Notes: generated from the sequence alone by a model not told the origin. A stretch of DNA of 48,259 bases from Gammaproteobacteria bacterium (GCA_013373375.1 JABXHY010000064.1:1-48259), one strand, 5' to 3'. Shown: positions 16,034 to 25,404, numbered from the stretch's first letter. Numbers and translations are program-made.

Positions 16034-17071
16034 ATGGAAAATAGTATGTCGGCACCTGGTCCGGTAATGATCGATTTAAAATCCGCTGAAATTGACAGTG
16101 AAGAGCGGGAAATGCTCAAACATCCAGCTTGTGGCGGTGTAATTCTTTTTTCACGAAATATCGAAAACCCTAAACAAGTGGCCAGTTTAAATGCTCAAAT
16201 TAGGAATATTTCGCCCCATCTTTTACTTGCGGTTGATCAAGAGGGCGGTCGAGTTCAGCGATTGAAAGACGGCTTTACTATTTTGCCACCATTACGAGAA
16301 ATCGATAAATCGGCCACTAACCAAGAAATGCGCGAGCAATTATTAAAAGCGCACGCAACCATAATGGTGTTGGAGACATTATCGGTCGGTTTTGATTTTA
16401 GCTTTACTCCAGTATTGGATATAGCAACTGAGTTGAGTCGTGTGATTGGCGATAGGGCCTTTCATGAATCACCAGAAGAAGTTGCACTGTTAGGCGACAT
16501 TTATATTCAACAGATGTCGAGTTTAGGCATGTCGGCAACGGGTAAGCATTTCCCAGGACACGGTACAGTAGAAGCTGATTCACATGTTGAAGTGCCCGTT
16601 GATCGTAGAGCGTTAAAAGAAATAGAGTCTGCAGATTTAGTCCCTTTTGCTAAGTTGGCAAAAAAGCTCGGTGCGATAATGCCTGCCCATGTTGTTTATC
16701 CTGATGCCGATGAATTACCGGCCGGGTTTAGTCCTTATTGGCTACAAGAAGTTCTCCGAAAAAAATACGCTTTTACCGGCGTTATTTTTAGCGATGATTT
16801 AAGTATGAAAGGCGCTGAACAAGTCGGAAACTTTAAGGCGCGAGCGGATGCGGCTTTACATGCTGGGTGCGACATGGTGTTGGTGTGTAATGATTCATCT
16901 GCAGCGGGTGATACTTTAGAGCATCTTGTGAATTTCAAAAATGATGAATCGGCAAAGCGATTACTGTCGATGAGAGCGAAACCTCATAAGTTACAACATG
17001 ATCTGTTGTCGATTGATACTCGATGGAAAGCATCGAAACAACAATTACAAAAGCATTTTGATATTAATTAA
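16034..17071 (+). CDS. nagZ: beta-N-acetylglucosaminidase NagZ
   Basis: Cytoplasmic GH3 enzyme that removes GlcNAc from anhydromuropeptides in cell-wall recycling. Seen: GGVILFSRNIENPKQ, LLAVDQEGGRVQRLKDG, ATGKHFPGHGTVEADSH with the NagZ-specific catalytic His, and VIFSDDLSMKGA with the nucleophile Asp. 345 aa, standard. ATG 16034 gives MENSMSAPGP; an internal ATG 12 bases on is also possible. The MscS gene follows after about 20 bases, so the two may be co-transcribed. Confidence 0.95.
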   Translation: MENSMSAPGPVMIDLKSAEIDSEEREMLKHPACGGVILFSRNIENPKQVASLNAQIRNISPHLLLAVDQEGGRVQRLKDGFTILPPLREIDKSATNQEMREQLLKAHATIMVLETLSVGFDFSFTPVLDIATELSRVIGDRAFHESPEEVALLGDIYIQQMSSLGMSATGKHFPGHGTVEADSHVEVPVDRRALKEIESADLVPFAKLAKKLGAIMPAHVVYPDADELPAGFSPYWLQEVLRKKYAFTGVIFSDDLSMKGAEQVGNFKARADAALHAGCDMVLVCNDSSAAGDTLEHLVNFKNDESAKRLLSMRAKPHKLQHDLLSIDTRWKASKQQLQKHFDIN

Positions 17072-17092
17072 TAAAAAGTGATTGGAAGTACC

Positions 17093-18235
17093 ATGGATTT
17101 TTTAAAACAGAAACTCTACGACATTCAGGGCGAATCGGCCTGGATGACCGAAATTTTTATAATTGTGTTAGTGACGTTAACCATCAACTTGATTTGGCGT
17201 CAGTTTCATACTCGACTTTTCAGCAAAATAATTAAAACCAATACATTTTGGGATGACGCTTTTTTTTCTGCACTATCTCGACCTGTTAGCTGGGCAATAT
17301 GGGTGGTGGGGATCTCTTTTGCAATTGAAACTTCGCAATCCAATTATTTAATCGACATTATTCAAATAAAAATAGCGGGTTCCAACGAACCGATAATGGT
17401 CACAAATGTGATTTTAATTATTCTATTTGGTTGGTTTTTAACTCGGTTGGTTCATGAGTCGGAACAACATCTGGTTGAAGCTCAGAAAGATAAAGAGCAA
17501 CCGGAAGATCGCGTTGACCAAACGACCATACAAGCTATCAGTAAGTTACTCCGAGTATCGGTGATTATCACAATTACTTTAGTGGTACTGCAAACACTCG
17601 GCGTCAGTATTAGTGCTGTATTAGCCTTTGGTGGTATTGGCGGGATCGCAATTGGCTTTGCAGCGAAAGACTTGTTGGCGAACTTTTTTGGTGGGTTGAT
17701 TATCTATCTTGATCGGCCGTTTGCAGTTGGTGATTGGGTGCGAAGCCCGGATCGTAATATCGAAGGAACGATAGAATATATTGGTTGGCGACAAACTCGA
17801 ATACGAACCTTTGATAAACGTCCTTTGTATGTTCCCAATTCTGTTTTCAATAACATCGCTGTGGAAAACCCGTCTCGCATGCACAACAGACGTATCTATG
17901 AAACCATAGGTATTCGCTACGATGATATCGATAAAATGTCAGGTATTGTTGACGATGTGAAAGCTATGCTTGCCGAGCACTCAGAGATTGAGAACAATGC
18001 AACCATGATTGTGAACTTCAATGCCTTTTCGGCGTCTTCTGTTGACTTTTTTATCTACACATTTACAAAAACAACAAACTGGGTTGAGTTTCACCAAGTG
18101 AAACAAGACGTATTGTTAAAAATCGCCAAGATCATTAGTGAGCATAAAGCTGAAATAGCATTTCCAACATCTACATTGCATGTCAATTTAGAGCAACCGG
18201 AGTTTGCTGGATTGGAAATGAAGAATAAAGTGTAG
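17093..18235 (+). CDS. MscS-family mechanosensitive channel (YnaI-like)
   Basis: Inner-membrane small-conductance channel that opens under membrane tension; 380 aa. Several hydrophobic helices lie in the first 200 residues. The pore-lining TM3 reads AFGGIGGIAIGFAAKDLLAN. The beta domain has WVRSPDRNIEGTIEYIGWR and RPLYVPNSVFNNIAVENPSR, a pattern close to E. coli YnaI rather than MscS. ATG 17093 is preferred over the GTG at 17078 because GGAAG lies about 4 bases before it. Confidence 0.92.
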   Translation: MDFLKQKLYDIQGESAWMTEIFIIVLVTLTINLIWRQFHTRLFSKIIKTNTFWDDAFFSALSRPVSWAIWVVGISFAIETSQSNYLIDIIQIKIAGSNEPIMVTNVILIILFGWFLTRLVHESEQHLVEAQKDKEQPEDRVDQTTIQAISKLLRVSVIITITLVVLQTLGVSISAVLAFGGIGGIAIGFAAKDLLANFFGGLIIYLDRPFAVGDWVRSPDRNIEGTIEYIGWRQTRIRTFDKRPLYVPNSVFNNIAVENPSRMHNRRIYETIGIRYDDIDKMSGIVDDVKAMLAEHSEIENNATMIVNFNAFSASSVDFFIYTFTKTTNWVEFHQVKQDVLLKIAKIISEHKAEIAFPTSTLHVNLEQPEFAGLEMKNKV

Positions 18236-18248
18236 GAGAAATGATTTG

Positions 18249-18275
18249 AAGTGAGCTCAATTGTTGAGCTCACTT
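18249..18275. terminator. 12-bp perfect inverted repeat between convergent genes, possible terminator
   Basis: AAGTGAGCTCAA-TTG-TTGAGCTCACTT, just after the MscS gene and before the small secreted protein gene on the other strand. The stem is very stable with a 3-base loop, but no clean U tract follows on either strand. Confidence 0.55.
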
Positions 18276-18309
18276 ATATAAAAATAAAAACGAATTTAGC
18301 AATAAGAAT

Positions 18310-18573
18310 TTAACTTCGATGTTTTACTGAATGAATAACAATGTCATGCTCGAAGTAAACAGTGAAGCCGTTATAAACCCAACGAGTGATAGGCGGTTCG
18401 CCAACTGCGGGCAACTGCTGTGATGGTTGACCAAATTGCTGACGTACAGCTTCCATATTTTGACCGTGTCGCGGTGTAGTAATGTTGGAACCTTGCTGAC
18501 CCGCGCCCATACTCTCGCTCGCTGCAGCTGTTCCAAAACAGGTAAGTAACCCAACAAATAGCCATATTTTCAT
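18310..18573 (-). CDS. small secreted conserved hypothetical protein
   Basis: 87 aa with a clear signal peptide (KIWLFVGLLTCFGTAAASES, cleavage likely after about residue 19). The mature part contains MEAVRQQFGQPSQQLPAVGE, then PPITRWVYNGFTVYFEHD and VIHSVKH. This pattern recurs in short periplasmic proteins of Pseudomonas and relatives and recalls the SmpA/OmlA style of a 'GxP...W.Y' repeat. Its function is unknown. It lies 10 bases after the PilZ gene on the same strand, so the two probably form an operon. Confidence 0.8.
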   Translation of the reverse strand: MKIWLFVGLLTCFGTAAASESMGAGQQGSNITTPRHGQNMEAVRQQFGQPSQQLPAVGEPPITRWVYNGFTVYFEHDIVIHSVKHRS

Positions 18574-18583
18574 GGTGAACTCC

Positions 18584-19141
18584 TTATTCTCCTAGCCGCT
18601 CTTGTCGCAGCTGCTTCGATTGTAATTTAGTAATGTGTTTAACTAACTCATCTTGGTCGTGAGTATTAATTTCTTCAAACTCTAATCCAATGGTGTATCT
18701 GTCACCATTTTTATCGGACTGAACAACTTTAGTTGTGCAGTAAAATCCGTAGCAATCCGGGTAAAGCATTAACTTTAGGTGCCACATGGAGCCGACTGGG
18801 TATTCCGTTTGACTTTCGAACTTTAAACCACCACCACTTATATTAACCTCTTGGCGCTTAAAGTTTCCGCCAAGTTGGTCAATAAAATGGCGAGCAATAG
18901 TGTCGAGTTTCTCATTTTGACTACGCAAATAGTTGGCGAGGTCTCGATATTTTTCCTGAATGTTAAGCAACAATGCCGCGTTTTCGCCGTCGATTTTTCT
19001 TATTTCGTGCAGCAATTTGAAAGCTGTTGGTAAATCCGCTGCATCAAAATCACCCGACTCAATCGGGCTTAACTCCATGGTAACCACGTCGTCGATCCGA
19101 AAGAAGTCTCTGCGTTCTTGATTGTCCGACTTTTGCGTCAT
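18584..19141 (-). CDS. PilZ-domain protein
   Basis: Probable cyclic-di-GMP receptor, 185 aa. RRDFFRIDD at residues 10-18 provides the RxxxR arm and VNISGGGLKF (about residues 99-108) the N/DxSxxG motif. Between them, roughly 75 residues form a predicted helical, charged segment (LLHEIRKIDGENAALLLNIQ onward) instead of the short link seen in minimal PilZ domains. This long helix may mediate oligomerisation, as in tetrameric Xanthomonas PilZ proteins. It is divergent from lolC and upstream of the small secreted protein. The target is unknown. Confidence 0.88.
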   Translation of the reverse strand: MTQKSDNQERRDFFRIDDVVTMELSPIESGDFDAADLPTAFKLLHEIRKIDGENAALLLNIQEKYRDLANYLRSQNEKLDTIARHFIDQLGGNFKRQEVNISGGGLKFESQTEYPVGSMWHLKLMLYPDCYGFYCTTKVVQSDKNGDRYTIGLEFEEINTHDQDELVKHITKLQSKQLRQERLGE

Positions 19142-19316
19142 TATTCAATAAAACCTTTGCGCTCAGTGGATGCCATGGGTAGCATAGGCTCGCTGATTTC
19201 GACGAGTGAAGCCCAACTTTATTCGAGACCCGACATCGGTACAAGTCATTATTTAATATAATAGCTTAAAAATCTGTGATAAGTTACTAAAATACATTAG
19301 GTTTTTATAAATTAAT

Positions 19317-20567
19317 ATGAAGTTTCCCTACTCTTGGTTTGTTGGCCTTAGGTACACGCGGGCAAAACGAAAAAATCATTTTATTTCTTTTATTGCGTTA
19401 GCGTCGATGCTCGGGATTGCCCTGGGTGTGATGGTGCTGATAACCGTCATGTCGGTGATGAACGGCTTTGAGCGAGAATTGCGCGAACGTATTCTAGGGA
19501 CTGTTCCGCATGTAATAGTCGGTGAACGAGCCGAGGGTTTAAAAGACTGGGAGAGTGTTGCCGAGAGAGTGGAGCAAAATGAAGAAATAGTGGCTTCAGC
19601 GCCTTACATTGACTCGACCGCCATGTTTAAGAGCAGTTTTGGTGGAACCGAATATGGTATTTTGCAGGGCGTGCTTCCTGAAAGAGAAGGCAAAGTATCG
19701 GTAATTGAGCAATACATGGTGTCTGGCAGCTTGCAAGATTTAGTGCCCGGTGACTACGGAATTATTATTGGAACATCGCTCGCCCGTAATCTTGGCTTGT
19801 GGAAAGGCGATAAGTTAACAGTGCTTGTGGTTGAAGGATCAACTGTTTCACCTGCTGGAATTAGTCCTCGATATCGACGATTTACTATTCAAGGATTATT
19901 TGAAACCAAGTCGGAGTTAGACTCGCGAATTGCTATGATCCATATGTCGGACGCTGCCAAGCTGTTACGCAAGGGTGACACGGTAAGTGCTTTACGAATC
20001 AAAGTCGAAAACGTGTTAGAGGCCAACCTTACCAGTAATGCATTGAGAGGGCAGTTAGGTCTCGATTATTGGGTCAGTGACTGGAACAGAACTCAAGGGC
20101 CATTATTCCGCGCCATTCAAATGGAAAAAAACATGATGTTCATCCTGCTCACGCTGATTATTGCGGTCGCTGCCTTTAACATAGTATCGACCATGGTAAT
20201 GGTGGTGACCGACAAACAAGCTGACATCGCAATTATGAGAACGCTTGGAGCGTCGCCTGCGACAGTGATGAAAATATTTATGGTTCAGGGCAGCGTTAAC
20301 GGTGTTTTTGGCACTTTATTAGGGGTCATCGCTGGGATTGCTCTGGCGACTAATTTGCCGGATATCGTCACATGGTTTGAGCAGCAGCTTGGGATATCCA
20401 TGGTTCCTGGTGACGTTTACTTTATTGGATTTTTGCCCAGTGAGTTGCAGACGTCTGACGTAACCAATATTACTATCGCGGCCTTATTAATGAGTGTTTT
20501 GGCAACTTTATATCCTGCCTGGCGAGCATCGCGAACGAAACCAGCGGAGGCATTGAAGTATGAGTAA
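19317..20567 (+). CDS. lolC: lipoprotein-releasing ABC transporter permease LolC/E
   Basis: Inner-membrane subunit of the Lol system that extracts outer-membrane lipoproteins and passes them to LolA; 416 aa. TM1 (about residues 22-48, FISFIALASMLGIALGVMVL) is followed by the periplasmic domain, then three helices from about residue 270, ending in the LolC/E-type YPAWRASRTKPAEALKYE. The periplasmic loop TVSPAGISPRYRRF (about residues 180-193) corresponds to the LolC Hook that docks LolA. lolD overlaps it by 8 bases. No second permease follows, so this may be a single LolF-type permease acting as a homodimer. The ribosome binding site is weak. Confidence 0.93.
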   Translation: MKFPYSWFVGLRYTRAKRKNHFISFIALASMLGIALGVMVLITVMSVMNGFERELRERILGTVPHVIVGERAEGLKDWESVAERVEQNEEIVASAPYIDSTAMFKSSFGGTEYGILQGVLPEREGKVSVIEQYMVSGSLQDLVPGDYGIIIGTSLARNLGLWKGDKLTVLVVEGSTVSPAGISPRYRRFTIQGLFETKSELDSRIAMIHMSDAAKLLRKGDTVSALRIKVENVLEANLTSNALRGQLGLDYWVSDWNRTQGPLFRAIQMEKNMMFILLTLIIAVAAFNIVSTMVMVVTDKQADIAIMRTLGASPATVMKIFMVQGSVNGVFGTLLGVIAGIALATNLPDIVTWFEQQLGISMVPGDVYFIGFLPSELQTSDVTNITIAALLMSVLATLYPAWRASRTKPAEALKYE

Positions 20568-21240
20568 TAATGTTGTTTTACAATGTCAGGATCTTAAGAA
20601 AAGTTATCAGGATGCTGGGAGAAAAGTAGAAGTATTAAAAGGTGTCGACTTTCAAGTAAGCGCCGGTGAAAGTATCTCTATTATTGGTGCTTCAGGGAGC
20701 GGTAAAAGTACTCTATTGCATTTGCTAGGCGGGCTCGACAGTTCTACTTCAGGCGATGTTTTAATTAATGGTAAAAGCATTCAGCGCATGTCAGCGAAAG
20801 AACAGGGACTGTGGCGGAATCAACATTTGGGATTCATTTACCAGTTTCATCATTTGCTGCCAGAATTTACTGCTTTAGAAAATATTGCGATGCCACTGTT
20901 CATTCGTGGAGATAATAAAGCGGCTTCTCTTCAAGCTGCTCGATCCATGATTGAAAAAGTCGGCTTGAGTGATCGTGAAACTCATAAACCAGCAGAGTTA
21001 TCAGGAGGAGAGCGTCAGCGTATTGCGATTGCGCGTGCTTTGGTGACTAACCCATTGTGTATCCTGGCGGATGAACCCACTGGAAATCTTGATGAAGAAA
21101 ACGCTGAAAGAGTGTATCAAATGATGCTCGATCTTAATCAGGAGTTGCAAACTAGTTTAATCGTTGTGACACATGATAAAAAACTGGCGAGTAGAGCAGA
21201 GCGGCAGTTATCGATAGTTGGCGGCGTTTTATCCGAGTAA
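20560..21240 (+). CDS. lolD: lipoprotein-releasing ABC transporter ATPase LolD
   Basis: Cytoplasmic ATPase of the Lol exporter, 226 aa. Walker A IGASGSGKST, Q-loop YQFHHLLPEFTALEN, signature LSGGERQRIAIARAL, Walker B CILADEPTGNLD and the switch His in VVTHD are all intact. It overlaps the permease gene and has no lolE after it; the next gene is on the opposite strand. Confidence 0.96.
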   Translation: MSNNVVLQCQDLKKSYQDAGRKVEVLKGVDFQVSAGESISIIGASGSGKSTLLHLLGGLDSSTSGDVLINGKSIQRMSAKEQGLWRNQHLGFIYQFHHLLPEFTALENIAMPLFIRGDNKAASLQAARSMIEKVGLSDRETHKPAELSGGERQRIAIARALVTNPLCILADEPTGNLDEENAERVYQMMLDLNQELQTSLIVVTHDKKLASRAERQLSIVGGVLSE

Positions 21241-21293
21241 CGCTGACCTCAAAACAATAGGCATTCAAACGACTATTTCAAAGGGAAATTGTT

Positions 21294-21343
21294 TTAAACA
21301 GCTCATTTAAACAGTTCGTATTAAACAGTACTTACTTAAACAG
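21294..21343. repeat. four spaced copies of TTAAACAG
   Basis: TTAAACAG occurs at 21294-21301, 21307-21314, 21321-21328 and 21336-21343, starting every 13, 14 and 15 bases; three of the four continue with T. It lies between the convergent ends of lolD and the DUF2062 gene, where a promoter array is not expected. It could be a decayed tandem duplication or a transcript-end structure. Confidence 0.8.
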
Positions 21344-21365
21344 TGCTTTTGAAAAGTTATGAGGC

Positions 21366-21911
21366 TTAGTTGGCTGAGTCGTCACTTTGCGCAAGATTTT
21401 GCTTTCGTAATGCTCGTATTTTCCATTGGTTTACTACATGGATACGCCAAAAAATACGAATGAAAGCATGCCCAAGGATGGCAAAAACAAGCCCGCATAA
21501 TAAGCAACCCAGCAGGAAAGGTTGCCATATGGAACCAAGGCTATTTGCTAGCCATTCAAAACTGAGTTCGAATTGAAAGTTATCTTGCGATTCGGGAAAA
21601 AACCAGGTGCCGACATAGTAAGAGAAACCAAATATTACCGGCATTGTAAGAGGATTGGTGATCCAAACCAGAGCGACTGACAACAGCAAATTGGCTCTGA
21701 ATAATATTGCTGCTCCGGCCGCGATAACCATTTGGAAAGGCACCGGGATAAACGCACAAAATATACCAAGGGAAAATGCGTGGGCCACCGAATAACGAGT
21801 TAGATGCCATAACTGAGGGTCGTGCATTGCCTTTCCGAAAATTTTCAGAAATCGATTATTTTTGACCGATGCAGGATCCGGCAGATATTTTCTAATTAAT
21901 TTACGAGCCAT
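21366..21911 (-). CDS. DUF2062 family membrane protein
   Basis: Uncharacterised inner-membrane protein, 181 aa. The N terminus (ARKLIRKYLPDPASVKNNRF) and SLGIFCAFIPVPFQMVIAAG with WITNPLTMPVIFGFSYYVG are typical of DUF2062. Three hydrophobic segments lie near residues 45-65, 75-100 and 125-150. I use ATG 21911, because the family begins at M-A/P-R-K. An in-frame TTG at 21926 would add five residues and lacks a ribosome binding site. It is divergent from comEC. Function unknown. Confidence 0.85.
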   Translation of the reverse strand: MARKLIRKYLPDPASVKNNRFLKIFGKAMHDPQLWHLTRYSVAHAFSLGIFCAFIPVPFQMVIAAGAAILFRANLLLSVALVWITNPLTMPVIFGFSYYVGTWFFPESQDNFQFELSFEWLANSLGSIWQPFLLGCLLCGLVFAILGHAFIRIFWRIHVVNQWKIRALRKQNLAQSDDSAN

Positions 21912-22009
21912 AAAGTCAGTAGGCAAAATGTGTTAATACAGTTATTGTAGCTTGTGACTAGCATGAATATCTACCAACAAAGGATTAATATTAAAAAAAG
22001 GGATTATTA

Positions 22010-24688
22010 GTGCGGCTTTTTGCAATAGCTTTACTTACAGGATGTTGTGGACTCTGGTTTGTCGAGGCAATGCCAAGTCGCTTTTTGCTTTTGCTTACCG
22101 GCTCGATAGCAGGCGCTTCATTATTTCTAATATTGCTTGCTGGTCGAGTAAACTTGTTTAACTTTAAAAAACAACTAGAGCAAAAACAAACCGCTGAGAA
22201 GGACATTCTGGTTGGTCAAAAAGCTGCTCGTGACAGTCTTTTGATAACCGGGCATTCGCTAAAAAGCCAGTCGACACTGGCTCATTCGACAAAGAGTCAA
22301 TTTTCACTACTGATACCGATCGTCGATGTTTTTACCGCCAATCGATACCTTATACAACGACTGTTTACTTTTGGGCTAATCGCTATTTGTGGATTTTGTT
22401 ATGCCGCATTGATAGTTTCTGAGCAGTTAAGTCATCGATTGCCAGTGTCTTCTGAAAGACTCTCGATTCAAGTGACCGGTCAAGTTTGCAGCCCTGTTCG
22501 GCAAACGGCTGAAAGTATCAGTTTAATTGTGTGTTCGATTGAACATGAGGCTTCGAAATTCAAGACTTCTCCTCTACGTCGAATTCAATTGTCTGCGTTT
22601 TATCTAGCAGCGATACCAGAGCCGGGAGAAAGGTACGTTTTTGATGTTAGATTAAAAACTCCCTATTCACTTCGAAATCCAGGTGTATTTGATTTCGAAC
22701 GATATGCGTTAATTAATCAAATTGATGCAGTTGGTTATTTCAGGAATTTTCAAGTGCTCGCTGACGCTGGCAATATCTCTAGTGAAAAATCTAATAATCC
22801 TTCCCAAGTAACCTACAATCAGGACAATTTAAGTTTTGAGGACAGGTTCAGCCAATTTCGATTGCAAAAAATGGAAGACTTTTCGAACAAGATATCAATA
22901 ACTCAGTTTCCTGGGTGGCATATGGCGCTAACATTTGGTGAGCGTCATTTGTTGTCCAATTTGCAGCGAGAGTTGTTAATTGAGTCGGGAACCGCTCACT
23001 TAATCGCAATATCGGGATTGCACATTGGATTAGTGTTTTTGTGGACTCTGTTTTTAGTAAGATTGCTCTGGTCTCGATCAGGTTACTTAATATCGTTATT
23101 GCCAAGTCATATAGCAGGTCAAATAGCTGGGCTTTTATTCGCGGCAAGTTTTGCATTTCTGTCGGGATTCGACTTGCCAAGTCAACGCGCTTTAATTGCA
23201 ATTGCGGTTTACTGTTTTGCTCAATACTGGTTATTAAACTGGTCTCCGATTCAACTACTCTCCTGTACAGTTTCTATAATGTTAGTCATCCAGCCTATGA
23301 GTGTCCTCAGTGAAGGTTTTTGGTTATCGGTTATTGCCGTTTGCTTTATTTTCGTAGTGGTGAGTAGTCAGAAAAATCGAACAATAGTTTTTTGGCTAAA
23401 ACTTCAATGTTTATTATCAGCCTGCATGTCATTATTTGGAGGCTTATTTTTTGGCGTGTTGAGTTTAAATGCCTTTTTAACAAATTTATTTGCAATCCCG
23501 ATTATCAGTTTTTGGGTATTACCCTTGGATATTCTTGCGTTGCTTAATCACTTCTTGGAAGGCGTAGGATCTTCGAATCAGCTCACCAGTTTTCTCTTAT
23601 GGTTGAGTGACTTGGGTATAACAATTGTAGAGACCGGGTTGCTATTTTTTACCAATAAAATACCTGCGATTGATATTTCGAGCTTTCATGCTGCCATCGG
23701 TTTACTTGCGATTATGGGGACATATTTAGCTTGGATAGTGAGAAATAAAATTCTCAATGTCGTGTTCGCTTTGCAAATTGTCACCTTGTTAATAGCGCAG
23801 GTAGCTTCAAATCCAGGACACAGCCTAAACTTACAATTTTTAGATGTCGGTCAGGGTAGCAGCATAATTGGTTCGATTAGTCATGATGACGGTGAGTTTA
23901 ACTTTATTTACGATACTGGATTTGCAAATGACAACTACTCTGCAGTCGAAGCCGTTATTAAGCCGGTGTTAACTGGAGAACGTATTAAACAAATCGATTT
24001 ACTCCTGTTAAGTCATAATAATCAAGATCACAGTGGTAACTTCAGCGAGCTTGTGAAGTCGTTTTCAGTTGAGCGGCTTGTTGCAGGAGAGCCTGAAGCG
24101 CATCAAGTTAGACTTGAGTCAGAGTGGATGCACAATTCGTTTTCCCAAGGTTGGTTTGACAGTAAAAAATTGAACAAAGTGGAACCCTGTTTTGGTGAGA
24201 TTGTGATTAATCGCGATATAAAATTAATCTGGTTTTCCGCGAACTCCATTTATAAACAACAGACATCAAGACATTCCGATGAGCGATTATTTGATGGGAA
24301 CAATGCATCCTGTTTACTCCGCTTGGAATATTTTGAGCACAGTGTCTTGTTAACCGGTGACATTGAAAAAGAAGCGGAAAGATATTTAATCGAACATGCT
24401 GCTGAATTACTTCCCGCAGACATAATGTTAATTCCTCATCACGGCAGTTTAACCTCTTCGAGTTGGTCATTTATTGCTCAGATTTTACCTCGATTGTCCA
24501 TCGTAAACTCGGGCTATTTGAATCGGTTTCGACATCCGAGAGATGAAGTGCTTGAGCGCTATTCAGAGTTCAATGCTCAAGTCCTTAATACCGCGGAGCA
24601 CGGACGAATAGAAGTTGTTCTTAAGCCTGATGAATTGCCTTACACCAGCCGTTTTCGCGACACAAATCACCATTTTTGGAATCATTAG
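22010..24688 (+). CDS. comEC: DNA internalization protein ComEC/Rec2
   Basis: Inner-membrane channel for single-stranded DNA in natural transformation; 892 aa. N-terminal helices and a DUF4131-like region (to about residue 230) are followed by the Competence domain, with HLIAISGLHIGLVFLWTLFL and SGFDLPSQRALIAIAVY. The C-terminal metallo-beta-lactamase-like domain starts at about residue 605: LQFLDVGQGSSIIG, LLLSHNNQDHSGNF (H-x3-DH), LLTGDIEKEAERYL and IPHHGSLTSSSWSF. GTG start with AAAGGGA upstream. It is the only competence gene here; uptake pilus genes would have to be elsewhere. Confidence 0.95.
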   Translation: MRLFAIALLTGCCGLWFVEAMPSRFLLLLTGSIAGASLFLILLAGRVNLFNFKKQLEQKQTAEKDILVGQKAARDSLLITGHSLKSQSTLAHSTKSQFSLLIPIVDVFTANRYLIQRLFTFGLIAICGFCYAALIVSEQLSHRLPVSSERLSIQVTGQVCSPVRQTAESISLIVCSIEHEASKFKTSPLRRIQLSAFYLAAIPEPGERYVFDVRLKTPYSLRNPGVFDFERYALINQIDAVGYFRNFQVLADAGNISSEKSNNPSQVTYNQDNLSFEDRFSQFRLQKMEDFSNKISITQFPGWHMALTFGERHLLSNLQRELLIESGTAHLIAISGLHIGLVFLWTLFLVRLLWSRSGYLISLLPSHIAGQIAGLLFAASFAFLSGFDLPSQRALIAIAVYCFAQYWLLNWSPIQLLSCTVSIMLVIQPMSVLSEGFWLSVIAVCFIFVVVSSQKNRTIVFWLKLQCLLSACMSLFGGLFFGVLSLNAFLTNLFAIPIISFWVLPLDILALLNHFLEGVGSSNQLTSFLLWLSDLGITIVETGLLFFTNKIPAIDISSFHAAIGLLAIMGTYLAWIVRNKILNVVFALQIVTLLIAQVASNPGHSLNLQFLDVGQGSSIIGSISHDDGEFNFIYDTGFANDNYSAVEAVIKPVLTGERIKQIDLLLLSHNNQDHSGNFSELVKSFSVERLVAGEPEAHQVRLESEWMHNSFSQGWFDSKKLNKVEPCFGEIVINRDIKLIWFSANSIYKQQTSRHSDERLFDGNNASCLLRLEYFEHSVLLTGDIEKEAERYLIEHAAELLPADIMLIPHHGSLTSSSWSFIAQILPRLSIVNSGYLNRFRHPRDEVLERYSEFNAQVLNTAEHGRIEVVLKPDELPYTSRFRDTNHHFWNH

Positions 24689-24754
24689 CGAAACAGCAGA
24701 ATTTCACACCAGAGTGTGCTAAATTAGCACCACGAAATTTAGGGGAGCTTCACA

Positions 24755-25378
24755 GTGCTTTACGATGTAATTAAAAATGGCGGCTTTGTCATTTGGCCGA
24801 TAGTTTTATGCTCAATTGTTGCTTTGGTGATTTGTATTGAGCGGTTTTGGACACTAAGACGTTCAAGAATTACCCCGCGTCATCTGGTCGCTCAAGTTTG
24901 GAATTGGGTTAAAAATAACCAGCTCGACAAAAAGCGGTTAAAAACTTTAAAAGAATCATCTCCGTTAGGTGAGATCTTGGCGGCCGGAATTGTTAATCAT
25001 TCTTACGGTCGTGAAACCATGAAAGAAGCCATAAGAGATGCTGGTCGACAAGCTGTCGTTGGATTAGAGCGCTTTTTAAACACCTTAGGTACCATTGCGT
25101 TAATTACTCCGCTTTTAGGATTGCTCGGTACTGTTATTGGTATGATAAAAGTTTTTACCGTGATTACCGTTCAAGGTGTTGGCGATGCTAACGCACTTGC
25201 TGGCGGTATTTCAGAAGCACTATTAACAACTGCGGCAGGATTAACAGTTGCGATTCCAGCGCTTATCTTTCATCGATATTTCGAAAGAAAAGTTGATGAA
25301 CTTGTAGTGCTTATGGAAGAAGAAGCATTAAAAATGGTCGAAGTTCTTCACGGTGAACGTGATACGGTTGAAAAGTAA
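24755..25378 (+). CDS. exbB: MotA/TolQ/ExbB proton channel family protein
   Basis: Inner-membrane proton channel subunit that, with ExbD, powers envelope work; 207 aa. Three membrane segments: residues 11-30 (FVIWPIVLCSIVALVICIER), about 110-135 (IALITPLLGLLGTVIGMIKV) and about 150-172 (the GGISEALLTTAAGLTVAIPA region), the last two with the family-specific pattern. GTG start with GGGAGCT upstream. It precedes exbD by 26 bases. There is no tonB or TolA gene beside it; the same exbB-exbD pair precedes lpxK/msbA genes in many Gammaproteobacteria. Confidence 0.93.
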   Translation: MLYDVIKNGGFVIWPIVLCSIVALVICIERFWTLRRSRITPRHLVAQVWNWVKNNQLDKKRLKTLKESSPLGEILAAGIVNHSYGRETMKEAIRDAGRQAVVGLERFLNTLGTIALITPLLGLLGTVIGMIKVFTVITVQGVGDANALAGGISEALLTTAAGLTVAIPALIFHRYFERKVDELVVLMEEEALKMVEVLHGERDTVEK

Positions 25379-25404
25379 TCAAGCGGCAAGAGCGAATTAA
25401 TTAA

